Shown here: piece by piece, positions 16,388 through 24,653 of the stretch
How the letters are laid out: each line of letters starts with the position of its first letter
Position numbering within the stretch: the stretch's first letter is position 1
Assembly: GCF_001552175.1 (NCBI RefSeq)
Contig: NZ_BCQR01000030.1
Coordinates: forward strand, 1 to 64,000
Length of the DNA stretch: 64,000 nucleotides
Direction of reading: 5' to 3'
DNA from: Actinomadura kijaniata NBRC 14229
GTDB lineage: Bacteria > Actinomycetota > Actinomycetes > Streptosporangiales > Streptosporangiaceae
Notes under the pieces: model-generated
The model's input: only the letters and a program-made list of their open reading frames with translations
The model's database searches: none
What the model was told of the DNA's origin: nothing
Made by a program: the position numbers and the translations under genes

Positions 16388-16591
16388 TCATCGGTCCCGC
16401 CCCGCGAACCCGCGCGCGGCCGTCTCGAACGCGTCCGGATCGGCCCCGGCGAGATGATCGAGCAGCCCCTCAACGGTCGAAGCGCTGATGATCATGAACC
16501 CGGCCGCCCGCCAAACGCCCCGTTCATGCCAGATCTCCCAGCCGGGGAACAGCTCCCGCAGCATCACCACCAGGACATCCCGGGGCGTCAC
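16388..16591 (-). CDS. Small protein coupled to the RsbW-like ATPase gene
   Basis: This 67-residue frame begins with GTG overlapping the ATPase stop (GTGA). It reads as a compact alpha/beta domain, with ELFPGWEIWHERGVWRAAG followed by ISASTVEGLLDHLAGADPDAFE. Small proteins of this kind often follow ATPase/XRE/DUF397 genes in actinobacteria. Function unknown; probably co-translated with the ATPase. Confidence 0.7.
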   Translation of the reverse strand: MTPRDVLVVMLRELFPGWEIWHERGVWRAAGFMIISASTVEGLLDHLAGADPDAFETAARGFAGRDR

Positions 16592-17007
16592 GCCGCACCC
16601 CCGTTCAGCACGGCGTAGACGCTCTTCCCACCCGACGCGAGACGCCGGAAGCCCCACGCCTTCGTGAGCTCGGAGACGATGGCCAGCCCCCGCCCGGTGA
16701 ACGAGTCCAACGTCAGCGGCCTGGCCCGGGGCTCGGCGTCACTACCGTCCCGCACCTCCGCCACCGGCCCGACCTCGGACAGGTACAGACGAACGGAGAT
16801 CACGTCTCCGGGCGCACTGCCGTGCCGGTAGGCGTTGGTGACCAGCTCGTTGACCACAAGCAGCCCGACCTGCACCGCAGCATGATCGATGCCCTTCACC
16901 TCCAACCACCGCCGCGCGAAGTCCCGCGCAGCTTTGATCGCCTCCGGCGCAGACCTGACCAGCAACGTCGACGGCTCAGTGATCGCAGGCGGTGGCGGCA
17001 CGTTCAT
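16588..17007 (-). CDS. RsbW/HATPase_c-type ATP-binding regulator
   Basis: The 139-residue product is a stand-alone GHKL ATPase with the N box VVNELVTNAYRHG, the G1-like AEVRDGSDAEPR and the G2 block TGRGLAIVSELTKAWG. Such proteins act as anti-sigma kinases or as partners of XRE/DUF397 systems. ATG 17007 follows GAGG at a good distance; the frame continues upstream to ATG 17094, which would add 29 less conserved residues. The gene is divergent from the XRE regulator at 17158, an arrangement common in Streptomyces and relatives. Confidence 0.85.
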   Translation of the reverse strand: MNVPPPPAITEPSTLLVRSAPEAIKAARDFARRWLEVKGIDHAAVQVGLLVVNELVTNAYRHGSAPGDVISVRLYLSEVGPVAEVRDGSDAEPRARPLTLDSFTGRGLAIVSELTKAWGFRRLASGGKSVYAVLNGGAA

Positions 17008-17157
17008 GGTCACCTCGGGGAGTTGGCTGACTCTGTAGCCGAACCTGCCCGTCCGAGAGATGCTGGGTGACACGAACGCCGTGGTCACAGGCATCCGCCC
17101 GACATCCCGCACGAACCCGCACACCATCCGGTCATCGCCGGTCATGGAGGAGTAACT

Positions 17158-17967
17158 GTGCCGCAGCAGCCGAAGAAGCTGACTCCATCTCGCGGCCCCT
17201 TGGACCTGTTCGGGGCCGAGGTGCGCCATCACCGTGAACGCGCCGGATTGTCCCTCCGCGCCCTCGCCGACCTCATCCCGTACGCGGCCTCGACCATCGG
17301 GGAGATCGAACGCGGCGAGGCCGGGTGCGACCTTGTCTTCGCCGAGCATTGCGACCAGATCCTCAATACCGACGGCGCGTTGGCGCGCCTCCACGAGGGT
17401 CTGTTCGACGGACGGGCGGCGGCGTTCCCTGATTACTTCGCAGGCTGGCCCGACCGGGAGAGCGAAGCGGAGACGCTGCGTTCGTACCAGATGGGCGTTA
17501 TCGACGGCCTGTTGCAGACTCGCGACTACGCGGGCGCGCTGCTACGTGGCGACGAGAAGGCCATCCAGAGCCGCATGAACCGCCAGGACATCCTGACGAG
17601 GCCGAATCCGCCACGGCTGATGGTGGTCATGCCCGAGGTCGTGCTGTGGAACAAGGTCGGCACGGCGGAGCTCATGTACGAGCAACTGATGCACCTCGCC
17701 GACGTGATCTCACCAATGGTGTCGGTCCAGATCATCCCCAATGGCGCGCCCCACCTGGGGCACCTGGGGTCGTTCGTGGTGGCCCGCCTGTCCGGCGGAT
17801 GCCAAGTCGCCTACCGCGAAGCCGAGCCGCATGGTTCGATCGTGGAGGCCCGCGACGAGATCGACGCTCTACATGAAAAATTTAGTGATCTCGCGACATA
17901 CGCGCTTCCGGTGGACATGTCGGGAGCGCTCATCAGGGAGACAGCGGAGAGCAAGTGGAAGACCTGA
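17158..17967 (+). CDS. XRE regulator with DUF5753 domain (Scr1-family antitoxin-like)
   Basis: The 269-residue product has a helix-turn-helix (GLSLRALADLIPYAASTIGEIERGEAG at 32-58) followed by DUF5753 (RSYQMGVIDGLLQTRDYAGALL, then LMVVMPEVVLW and VSVQIIPNGAPHLGHLGSF). Members are annotated as Scr1-type toxin-antitoxin antitoxins with a DUF397 partner. GTG 17158 has GGAGGAG five bases upstream. It overlaps the first DUF397 gene by 13 bases. In Streptomyces, homologous pairs such as BldB-neighbour or WhiJ-type systems affect development; a similar role here is only inferred. Confidence 0.93.
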   Translation: MPQQPKKLTPSRGPLDLFGAEVRHHRERAGLSLRALADLIPYAASTIGEIERGEAGCDLVFAEHCDQILNTDGALARLHEGLFDGRAAAFPDYFAGWPDRESEAETLRSYQMGVIDGLLQTRDYAGALLRGDEKAIQSRMNRQDILTRPNPPRLMVVMPEVVLWNKVGTAELMYEQLMHLADVISPMVSVQIIPNGAPHLGHLGSFVVARLSGGCQVAYREAEPHGSIVEARDEIDALHEKFSDLATYALPVDMSGALIRETAESKWKT

Positions 17968-18152
17968 AGATCATGTGGCGGAAGTCCAGTCGCTCCGGCG
18001 GTGACGGCGGCCATTGCGTCGAGCTCGGCAACCTCGGTGATGCCGTGGGTGTGCGCGACAGCAAGGACCCGACGGCTGGACACCTGTGCGTAGGCCGAAC
18101 GGACCTGCGCGCCTTGATGGCGACCCTAAAAGCGATCGATCAAGGCGTGTGA
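17955..18152 (+). CDS. DUF397 protein 1 (partner of the XRE regulator)
   Basis: The 65-residue product has the canonical DUF397 blocks: MWRKSSRSGGDGGHCVEL, GNLGDAVGVRDSKDP and DLRALMATLK. GTG 17955 overlaps the end of the XRE gene and has GGAG upstream; ATG 17973 is an alternative start at the conserved WRKSS. DUF397 proteins are treated as the toxin or effector half of Scr1-like pairs. This is the most direct partner of the upstream regulator. Confidence 0.9.
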   Translation: MEDLKIMWRKSSRSGGDGGHCVELGNLGDAVGVRDSKDPTAGHLCVGRTDLRALMATLKAIDQGV

Positions 18153-18163
18153 GAAGGCCAGAA

Positions 18164-18343
18164 ATGAGCAGAGCGACCTGGCGGAAGTCCAGTTACAGCA
18201 GTTCGCAAGGTGACAACTGCATCGAGCTTGCGGACCTCGGCGACGCCGTGGGCGTGCGGGACTCGAAGGCCCCGGCCACCGGTCACCTTGACATGGATCG
18301 CGCCTCTCTGCGCATCTTGGTGGCGACTCTGAAGGGCGAGTGA
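18164..18343 (+). CDS. DUF397 protein 2
   Basis: This 59-residue paralogue has TWRKSSYSSSQGDNCIEL, ADLGDAVGVRDSKAP and SLRILVATLKGE. ATG 18164 follows GAGAAGG, 11 bp after DUF397 protein 1. The DNA is closest to the decayed copy at 19411, sharing GHLDMDRAS. Confidence 0.9.
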   Translation: MSRATWRKSSYSSSQGDNCIELADLGDAVGVRDSKAPATGHLDMDRASLRILVATLKGE

Positions 18344-18396
18344 CCCTGGACGGCGCCTGAGCCCCGAAAGCGCATCGGGAGGGTGGTCACCGAACG

Positions 18397-18594
18397 ATGG
18401 ATCTGGTCATGTGGCGGAAGTCCAGCCACTCCGGCAACGACGGCAGCCACTGCGTTGAGCTCGCCGACGTCGGCGGGGGCGTCGGCGTGCGTGACTCGAA
18501 GGCCCCGTATGCGGGGTACCTGCGCGTGAACCGCGCGTCCCTGCGTGTTCTGGTGGCGGCTCTGAAGGGTGAACGGGTCTCGGGCGGCGGCTGA
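18397..18594 (+). CDS. DUF397 protein 3
   Basis: This 65-residue paralogue has MWRKSSHSGNDGSHCVEL, VGVRDSKAP and SLRVLVAALKGERVSGGG. The ATG lies 53 bp after copy 2. Three intact tandem copies with one regulator suggest local duplication; whether each keeps its own partner specificity is unknown. Confidence 0.9.
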   Translation: MDLVMWRKSSHSGNDGSHCVELADVGGGVGVRDSKAPYAGYLRVNRASLRVLVAALKGERVSGGG

Positions 18595-18825
18595 GTCTCT
18601 CGGTCCGACAGGGGCAGGGCCTCAGCAACCCCGCGTATCGCGCTGACCGTTGTCCTGGGGCGTCCCGCTGGGACGGATATCGGGGCTGGTCAGCGGCCGG
18701 GACGTCCCGCCGGGTCCCGCTGTCGGTCCGGGCTCTGTCGGGCCGGTCGCCGGGTTGATCAGGATCGGTGCCAGCAGCAGCGGTCGCCACCGATCGCTGC
18801 GATCCGATCGATCCCTGGAGGAACC

Positions 18826-19353
18826 GTGCGCACCACGTCGACGTTCCGGGCCGGACTGCTGGGCCTGGCGGCCGCGTCCGCCCTCGCCCTGACCGGCGCC
18901 CCCGCACATGCCACCCCCACCGCGCCCGCCTTGCCCGTCACCGGGGCCGCGCCGCAGATCGCCGTCGTTCCGGTCGCCACGACCGAGGCGGCCTCCACCC
19001 GGCCTCCCGCCCAGGCCGCCGCCAAGAAGTGGCGCACCATCCAGCACAAGTCCAAATACCTGCGCGGCCCCGCCCGGTTCACGGACACCAAGGAGTGGAA
19101 GCGCAAGAAGGGCGTGCGCGTCGTGCAGGTCAACGCCCGCTGCTGGGGCAACGACGCCCGGCTGAGCATCACGCTGCGGTACAAGCGCGGCCTTCCCAAC
19201 CCGGGTTGGCCGATCGCCAAGAGCGGCAAGTTCCCCTGCAACGGTCGTTACCACACCGTCCGCATCCACAACGCCGGGCACTCCAAGTACTACGGCCAGC
19301 TGACCCTCAGCCGCGACCACACCGTCGAGTGGTGGTTCCAGTACTACGGCTGA
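18826..19353 (+). CDS. Secreted basic protein, unknown function
   Basis: The 175-residue product has a signal peptide (MRTTSTFRAGLLGLAAASALALTG, AHA cleavage about residue 29), a Pro/Ala/Thr linker, and a basic C-terminal domain of about 100 residues. That domain has two Cys (NARCWGND and GKFPCNGR, likely a disulfide) and aromatic strands ending in VEWWFQYYG. GGAGGA before GTG 18826 supports the start. It looks like a small exported beta-rich domain; I do not recognise the family. A strong hairpin follows at 19382. Confidence 0.8.
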   Translation: MRTTSTFRAGLLGLAAASALALTGAPAHATPTAPALPVTGAAPQIAVVPVATTEAASTRPPAQAAAKKWRTIQHKSKYLRGPARFTDTKEWKRKKGVRVVQVNARCWGNDARLSITLRYKRGLPNPGWPIAKSGKFPCNGRYHTVRIHNAGHSKYYGQLTLSRDHTVEWWFQYYG

Positions 19354-19381
19354 GCCCCTCGGGCGCCTTGTGAACCCGTTC

Positions 19382-19413
19382 GTGCCCGGCGCCGCCTGGA
19401 CGGCGCCGGGCAC
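19382..19413 (+). terminator. Strong hairpin terminator
   Basis: A perfect 13-bp inverted repeat (19382-19394 with 19401-19413, GTGCCCGGCGCCG) has a 6-base loop and lies 28 bp after the secreted-protein stop. Its last three bases are also the first bases of the DUF397 remnant. Confidence 0.85.
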
Positions 19414-19547
19414 TGTGCTGAGACGGCCGACCTGGGCGGCACCGTTGGCGTGCGGGACTCGAAGGCCCCGGACGCAGGCCACCTCGATATGGACCGTGCC
19501 TCGTGGTGGCAACGCTCAGCAGCGAGCGGGTTCCGGGCGGCGTCTGA
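19411..19547 (+). pseudogene. Decayed DUF397 copy
   Basis: From 19411 the frame reads HCAETADLGG, then GVRDSKAPDAGHLDMDRAS, matching the second half of the DUF397 genes at 18164 and 18397. The N-terminal WRKSS half is missing. After RAS about ten bases are absent relative to those genes, shifting the frame; the tail VATL...ERVPGG then ends at TGA 19545-19547, in register with the copy at 18397. It begins exactly at the terminator arm. Confidence 0.8.
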
Positions 19548-19572
19548 ATTCCGGGCCGCCCGGAGCAGCCGG

Positions 19573-20460
19573 TCAGCCGGGCGGGATCTTCTCGCCCACG
19601 AACACCCTGAACAGGCGGGCGTGGTCCAGGGCCGTGGTGATGAAGGTCGCGGTGCCGGTGGCCGGTCGGGCTCCCCAGCCTCCGGCGTCCCGGTACACCT
19701 CCACCTCGGCCCACGTGGCGATGGCGGGGTCGATGGCCGCGCACGCCGCCGTCGGGTCGTGCAGGAGTTTGCCGCGCGGACGGCGGCGCAGGTACACCTC
19801 CATCGCCTCGTGGATGAGCGAAAGCCCGGCCGTCCGGTCGCGGTACGGCGCGAGGCGGTCGTGGAGGTCGCGGTCGTAGGCGACGCCGTGGGTGACGTTC
19901 TTGGACACCAGTTCCCGGCGGCCGATCGGGGCCTCCGGGGCCAGCGCGTGGAGCGCGGCGGACGGGTTCCCGTTGAAGTTGAACGTCGGGCAACTGGCGC
20001 GCCCGGCGAACTTGGCCAGCCGGTGTTCGGGCGCGACCAGGCCGTCCCCGGCGAACCCGCCCTGCGCGACCCAGCGGGCCAGCCGCACACCCGGGACCTC
20101 AAGCAGGCGGCGCAGGTTGCCCAGGGGGCCGCCGGTCAACAGCACCGCGTCCGGGTGGGAGTCCAGCGCCCCGGCCAGGACCTCCTCGGGAGCGCCGTCC
20201 GGGGCGGCCGGACGCCAGCCGCCCAGCCACCGGCGGTGGAACCCCGACACGTACGGCTTGCCGGTGCCCGGATCGCGTGCGCCCACCGGCACGTGCGCGT
20301 GCCCGAGCCGGTCCAGCACGTGCCTGACCAGGCCGACCTGGTCGTCGGAACCGGGCGTCACGGTCACCGCGCGCAGGCGTACGCGCGGGTGCCCCGCCAC
20401 CAGGCAGAGAGCCAGCACGTCGTCGGGATCCTGGGTCTCCAGGTCGAAGAAGAGGTCCAA
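19573..20460 (-). CDS. Inosine/uridine-preferring nucleoside hydrolase family protein
   Basis: The 295-residue product starts with FFDLETQDPDDVLALCL, a variant of the DxDxxxDD calcium-binding motif of nucleoside hydrolases. It continues with LLTGGPLGNL and FNFNGNPSAAL blocks, and late sequence WAEVEVYRD. These enzymes split nucleosides into base and ribose. Divergence from the strict motif and short length leave the substrate open. The only fitting start is TTG 20460 (GGAG nine bases upstream). It stands alone, divergent from the barrel-repeat gene. Confidence 0.75.
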   Translation of the reverse strand: MDLFFDLETQDPDDVLALCLVAGHPRVRLRAVTVTPGSDDQVGLVRHVLDRLGHAHVPVGARDPGTGKPYVSGFHRRWLGGWRPAAPDGAPEEVLAGALDSHPDAVLLTGGPLGNLRRLLEVPGVRLARWVAQGGFAGDGLVAPEHRLAKFAGRASCPTFNFNGNPSAALHALAPEAPIGRRELVSKNVTHGVAYDRDLHDRLAPYRDRTAGLSLIHEAMEVYLRRRPRGKLLHDPTAACAAIDPAIATWAEVEVYRDAGGWGARPATGTATFITTALDHARLFRVFVGEKIPPG

Positions 20461-20561
20461 CGCGGTTCACTCCGTCCTGGCGGGGGACGCCGGTGAACCT
20501 AACGCCCGCCCCGGAACGCCGCGAGGCATTTTCCCCCGGACGTGCGGCCATCCTGGCGGGC

Positions 20562-21938
20562 GTGACCGCCCACGAACGCTTGGTCAGGGCGTTCACCGCA
20601 CCGGACCCCACGGTAGATCGGCTGTCCGCCGAACAGTTCGACACCATCGCGACGGCACGATGTCAGACACCGGCCGAGGAGGTCTCCGGCGGATGGGAGA
20701 TCGTCTCCGGATTCCGCGGTGGCGCCGAGCGGGTCGCCGTCTTCGTCCGGGTGCTCGGTCGTCAAGCCGTGGATCTTCGCAACGTCGGTGGGAGTCTCGA
20801 CTCCAGCCCCACCAAGGCGCCCACGGCGTTCATCGGGTCGGCCGACCCGGCTCGATGCCGTTGCGCTGGTCACTTTTCATGGTCGGCCACCACCTTGGAC
20901 GCCCATCCGCCAAGATCTCTTTGGGTGGTTGGCCGGAAAGGGGCTTCCGTGCGCGACGACGGCATCTGGCTTGGGGAGAACCGCGTGTGCGGAATCTCTG
21001 TGACCGGTTTCGGGGCGGCCATGGGCCTGGGACGGCTGCCACGGGGCCGGGTGTCCGGCGGTGACCTCGTCCGCGGCGCGCGGGCTCGCCTGCTGCGCGG
21101 TGGCATGGTGATCGCCGAGGACCTTCGTGTGGGGGCTCTGCTCAGAGAAAAGGTCGTGGGGAAGCGGCTGGAGGCACGGGAGAGCATCGGTGCGGGGCGG
21201 CGGTGCATGGTGGCGATCGGGCATGGCGACGTCCGGGAGGGCGACCACGTCGAGGTCTACACCCCTGCGAACGCCACCGGGCTCAACCCGGATCTGGTGC
21301 TTGGTTACCAGGTCCAGCCGGACCGGCGTGAGGAACTGGGGCACGCCGAGGTAGGTGAGCTGTCCAGTGACCCGCTGGCCGGAACGGTCGCGCGGGTCGC
21401 CCTGGCCACGGGAAGGCTGAGGCCGGGCGACCGTGTGCGGGTCCTGCGCGGTGGGCAGCCGGTGGCCGAGACGCTGCGACTGCTGTTCATGACCGACGAG
21501 GATCGACGCCCGATCGGTGAGGCGTCCGCAGGCGATCGCGTCCTGTTGGGTCTGGGGCATCCCGGGTTGCTCCCCGGAGACATGGTCGTGGCCTTTGACG
21601 TACCACCGCCGACGTGGACGGAAGCGCGTACGCACCGGCTGGAGGTGCAGGTGGCGCATTCGGCCGACGACCTGGCCATGGGCGAGGTGGTTCCTTCCAG
21701 GAAGTCGCCGGCGGGCGGGCGGATCCTGGCGGCCGGGCATCGTGCGCGCCTGCTGCGCGACGGCACCGTCATCGCCGACGGGTTGACCATCGCTCACCTT
21801 CGCCGGGCGGGGACGCTCGCCGCCGCGGCCTTCGAGTGGACTCAGCAGACCCGCGGGTGGACCGAGGTCTGGCTCGACTTCCCGGATCTGCGCAAGGGAG
21901 ATCAGATCGAGCCCTACCAGGTGCTTCCGACGGGATGA
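20562..21938 (+). CDS. Protein with three IF-2 C-terminal (domain IV)-like beta-barrels
   Basis: The 458-residue product (481 if GTG 20493 is used) has no GTPase motifs. Its C-terminal 300 residues hold three repeats resembling the last barrel of translation factor IF-2: about 21030-21270 (ARARLLRGGMVIAEDL ... DVREGDHVEVY), 21380-21600 (DRVRVLRGGQPVAE ... GLLPGDMVVAF) and 21700-21935 (ARLLRDGTVIADG ... DLRKGDQIEPYQV). The N-terminal 150 residues are unlike anything I know and have lower GC. Between 20850 and 20945 another frame reads more naturally (VTFHGRPPPWTPIRQDLF), so paired frameshifts or decay there are possible. Function unknown; binding to ribosome, initiator tRNA or another RNA is conceivable. 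Confidence 0.65.
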   Translation: MTAHERLVRAFTAPDPTVDRLSAEQFDTIATARCQTPAEEVSGGWEIVSGFRGGAERVAVFVRVLGRQAVDLRNVGGSLDSSPTKAPTAFIGSADPARCRCAGHFSWSATTLDAHPPRSLWVVGRKGASVRDDGIWLGENRVCGISVTGFGAAMGLGRLPRGRVSGGDLVRGARARLLRGGMVIAEDLRVGALLREKVVGKRLEARESIGAGRRCMVAIGHGDVREGDHVEVYTPANATGLNPDLVLGYQVQPDRREELGHAEVGELSSDPLAGTVARVALATGRLRPGDRVRVLRGGQPVAETLRLLFMTDEDRRPIGEASAGDRVLLGLGHPGLLPGDMVVAFDVPPPTWTEARTHRLEVQVAHSADDLAMGEVVPSRKSPAGGRILAAGHRARLLRDGTVIADGLTIAHLRRAGTLAAAAFEWTQQTRGWTEVWLDFPDLRKGDQIEPYQVLPTG

Positions 21939-22443
21939 CCGCCGGACCCGCGCAGGTGGTCGGAGCCCGGCTCGTCCTCCTGCGTGGGAGGCGGAACATC
22001 CTTCTGACGAGTACATCGACCACATGGCGCTGATGACCCGCCTCAGCGATCTGGAGCCCGGTGGCGACGACCGGCGCTGATGCGGAGCTGTCGCGGGACG
22101 TGGGCGGCAGCTTGGTCGTCCGGGCTTCGCCACCCCCTGTCCGGGCCGGACCCCGGCGCTCTTCGGAACCGCTCCCGGACGGGCGTTCCCCCACCCCCGC
22201 CCGCCTCGGGCCAGAGAGGTGATGCATCAATGTGATAACGGTCCTCATCAGCGGGAACAACGGGTTTACCCCGTCGGGGGGCACGTATATATACAGCGCT
22301 ACGAGTGATCGCGTTCCGTGTCCGGGCGGTATGCGGTATGACGCCTAAGCTACTGCCGAGTAGTATTCGGGACCCGGATGAAGTACAGACTGTCGCGCGC
22401 CCTACGCTGACAGCCGACGCCCGTACCTCAGGAGGACGGAACA
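21939..22443. other. 500-bp intergenic region upstream of etfD
   Basis: No convincing gene. A short open stretch (about 21990-22080) ends in EYIDHMALMTRLSDLEPGG and could be a gene remnant. Further on lie the palindromes TGATGCATCA (22220-22229) and GTATATATAC (22285-22294), notable AT islands in this genome, and the inverted repeat at 22350. The etfD promoter must be here. Confidence 0.5.
22350..22363. promoter_or_regulatory. Inverted repeat CTACT-GCCG-AGTAG upstream of etfD
   Basis: A perfect 5-4-5 inverted repeat lies 81 bp before the etfD GTG. It is the size of a TetR- or FadR-type half-site pair. No regulator is assigned. Confidence 0.45.
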
Positions 22444-24588
22444 GTGCTCTACTGGATCACGTTGCTGATCGGCATAGCCGGGTTGGCTGCCGCGTTGGCG
22501 CTCGCGGGCAAGCGGGTGCTCTTCCTCTGGAAGCTGTTCAAGAGCGGTCAACCGGATCCCGAACGCACCCTTCAGGTCAAGCGTGAGCCCAAGAAGGCGG
22601 TCGAGGGGCAGGCCGTCGAGGTCCTGGGCCAGAAGAAGCTGCTGAAGTGGACCGTCGCCGGGGCGGCGCACTTCGCGGTCATGTGGGCGTTCTTCCTGCT
22701 GGCCACCGTCTACCTGGAGGCGGGCGTCCAGCTGGTGTTCGGCCTGGACGCGCACATCCCGTTCATCCAGACCTGGGGTCCGATCGGGTTCGTCCAGGAC
22801 ACGATCGCCCTGGCCTGTCTCGCCGGTCTGATCACGTTCACGATCATCCGGATCAAGAACGCCCCCAAGAAGCTGGGCCGCAAGTCCCGCTTCAGCGGGT
22901 CGCACCTGGGCGGCGCCTGGGTCATCCTGTTCATGATCTTCAACGTGATCTGGACGATGTTCTTCTTCCGGGGCATCGAGGCGGCGCGCGAGGGCCTGTC
23001 CTACGGCAAGGCCGCCTACTTCTCCTGGCTGGTCGGCCAGCCGCTCAAGGGCGTCGGCGACAACGTGCTGGAGGTCCTGGAGGCCGCCGGCCTGCTGCTG
23101 CACATCGGCGTCGCGCTGGTCTTCCTGGTCATCGTCGTCAACTCCAAGCACCTGCACATCTTCCTGGCCCCGCTGAACGTCATGTTCAAGCGCCAGCCGG
23201 ACGGCCTGGGCGCGGCCCAGCCGATGATGAGCAAGGGCAAGGTCCTCGACTTCGAGGAGGCCGACCCGGACGAGGACACCTTCGGCCGCGGCAAGATCGA
23301 GGACTTCACCTGGAAGGGCTACCTCGACATGGCGACCTGCACCGAGTGCGGTCGCTGCCAGTCGCAGTGCCCGGCCTGGAACACCGGCAAGCCGCTGTCG
23401 CCGAAGATGGTCGTCCTGGAGCTGCGCGACCACGCGTTCGCCAAGGCCCCCTACATGCTCGCCTCCGAGGAGGAGCGCGAGAAGTTCACCGACGAGCAGA
23501 AGACCGCCATGCAGGTGGACAAGGAGCTCGTCGCCGAGGACGGCGTCATCCACCCCGACGTCCTGTGGTCCTGCACCAACTGCGGCGCCTGCGTCGAGCA
23601 GTGCCCGGTCGACATCGAGCACATCGACCACATCCTCGACATGCGCCGCTTCCAGGTGATGATCGAGTCCTCGTTCCCCTCCGAGGCCGGCGTCATGCTG
23701 AAGAACCTGGAGAACAAGGGCAACCCGTGGGGCATGTCCGAGATGAAGCGCCTGGAGTGGATCGAGGAGCTCGACTTCGAGGTCGAGGTCATCGACGACA
23801 AGGCGCCCGAGGACATGGAGTACCTGTTCTGGGTCGGCTGCGCCGGGGCCCTGGAGGACCGCGCCAAGAAGACCACCAAGGCCGTCGCGGAGCTGCTGCA
23901 CATCGCGGGCGTCAAGTTCGGCGTCCTCGGCCCGATGGAGGCCTGCACCGGTGACCCGGCGCGCCGCCTGGGCATGGAGTTCGTCTTCCAGATGCTCGGC
24001 CAGCAGAACGTCGAGACGCTGAACGAGGCGGGCGTCAAGAAGATCGTCGCGACCTGCCCGCACTGCTTCAACACCCTGGCCAACGAGTACCCGCAGATCG
24101 GCGGGAACTACGAGGTCGTCCACCACACCCAGCTGCTGGCGCACCTGGTCGAGGCGGGCAAGCTCACCCCGGTCACCCCGATCGAGGAGAACATCACCTA
24201 CCACGACCCCTGCTTCCTGGGCCGCCACAACAAGGTCTACAAGCAGCCGCGCGACATCATGTCGCACGTCCCGGGCGTCAAGACGCAGGAGATGCACCGC
24301 CACAAGGAGCGGGGCTTCTGCTGCGGCGCGGGCGGCGCGCGGATGTGGATGGAGGAGCGCATCGGCAAGCGCATCAACACCGAGCGCGTGGACGAGGCGA
24401 TGGAGACCAACCCCGACACCATCTCCACCGCCTGCCCGTTCTGCCTCGTGATGCTGGGCGACGCCATCAACGAGAAGAAGAACGAGGGCCAGGCCAAGGA
24501 GAGCCTGGAGGTCGTCGACGTCTCGCAGCTGCTGATCCGCTCCATCAAGGGCGAGGACGCGCCCAAGGAGACCGTCTCCGCCGAGTGA
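22444..24588 (+). CDS. etfD: EtfD-like membrane Fe-S oxidoreductase (electron transfer flavoprotein:quinone type)
   Basis: The 714-residue protein has about six membrane helices in residues 1-250, two CxxCxxCxxxCP ferredoxin motifs (CTECGRCQSQCP about 300 and CTNCGACVEQCP about 379), and two CCG-type domains (HDPCFLG ... FCCGAGGARMW, plus CPHCF and CPFCL). This matches the mycobacterial EtfD family, proposed to pass electrons from EtfBA, loaded by acyl-CoA dehydrogenases, to menaquinone. AGGAGG eight bases before GTG 22444 supports the start. etfBA is not in the window. It stands as a single gene with its own terminator. Confidence 0.88.
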   Translation: MLYWITLLIGIAGLAAALALAGKRVLFLWKLFKSGQPDPERTLQVKREPKKAVEGQAVEVLGQKKLLKWTVAGAAHFAVMWAFFLLATVYLEAGVQLVFGLDAHIPFIQTWGPIGFVQDTIALACLAGLITFTIIRIKNAPKKLGRKSRFSGSHLGGAWVILFMIFNVIWTMFFFRGIEAAREGLSYGKAAYFSWLVGQPLKGVGDNVLEVLEAAGLLLHIGVALVFLVIVVNSKHLHIFLAPLNVMFKRQPDGLGAAQPMMSKGKVLDFEEADPDEDTFGRGKIEDFTWKGYLDMATCTECGRCQSQCPAWNTGKPLSPKMVVLELRDHAFAKAPYMLASEEEREKFTDEQKTAMQVDKELVAEDGVIHPDVLWSCTNCGACVEQCPVDIEHIDHILDMRRFQVMIESSFPSEAGVMLKNLENKGNPWGMSEMKRLEWIEELDFEVEVIDDKAPEDMEYLFWVGCAGALEDRAKKTTKAVAELLHIAGVKFGVLGPMEACTGDPARRLGMEFVFQMLGQQNVETLNEAGVKKIVATCPHCFNTLANEYPQIGGNYEVVHHTQLLAHLVEAGKLTPVTPIEENITYHDPCFLGRHNKVYKQPRDIMSHVPGVKTQEMHRHKERGFCCGAGGARMWMEERIGKRINTERVDEAMETNPDTISTACPFCLVMLGDAINEKKNEGQAKESLEVVDVSQLLIRSIKGEDAPKETVSAE

Positions 24589-24615
24589 CGCCTCCGGCGA
24601 ACCGGATCGGGCACC

Positions 24616-24653
24616 AGCGGCCCCGTGATCACCGACGTGATCACGGGGCCGCT
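24616..24653 (+). terminator. etfD terminator
   Basis: A perfect 17-bp stem (24616-24632 with 24637-24653) and a 4-base loop CGAC start 28 bp after the etfD stop. It is the longest perfect small-loop hairpin seen in the window. Confidence 0.9.

Noticed and set aside
13236..16457. 1073-codon plus-strand open frame
   Set aside because: Antisense or out-of-frame reading of the dehydrogenase, thiolase and TIGR03086 genes; no domain and no ribosome site.
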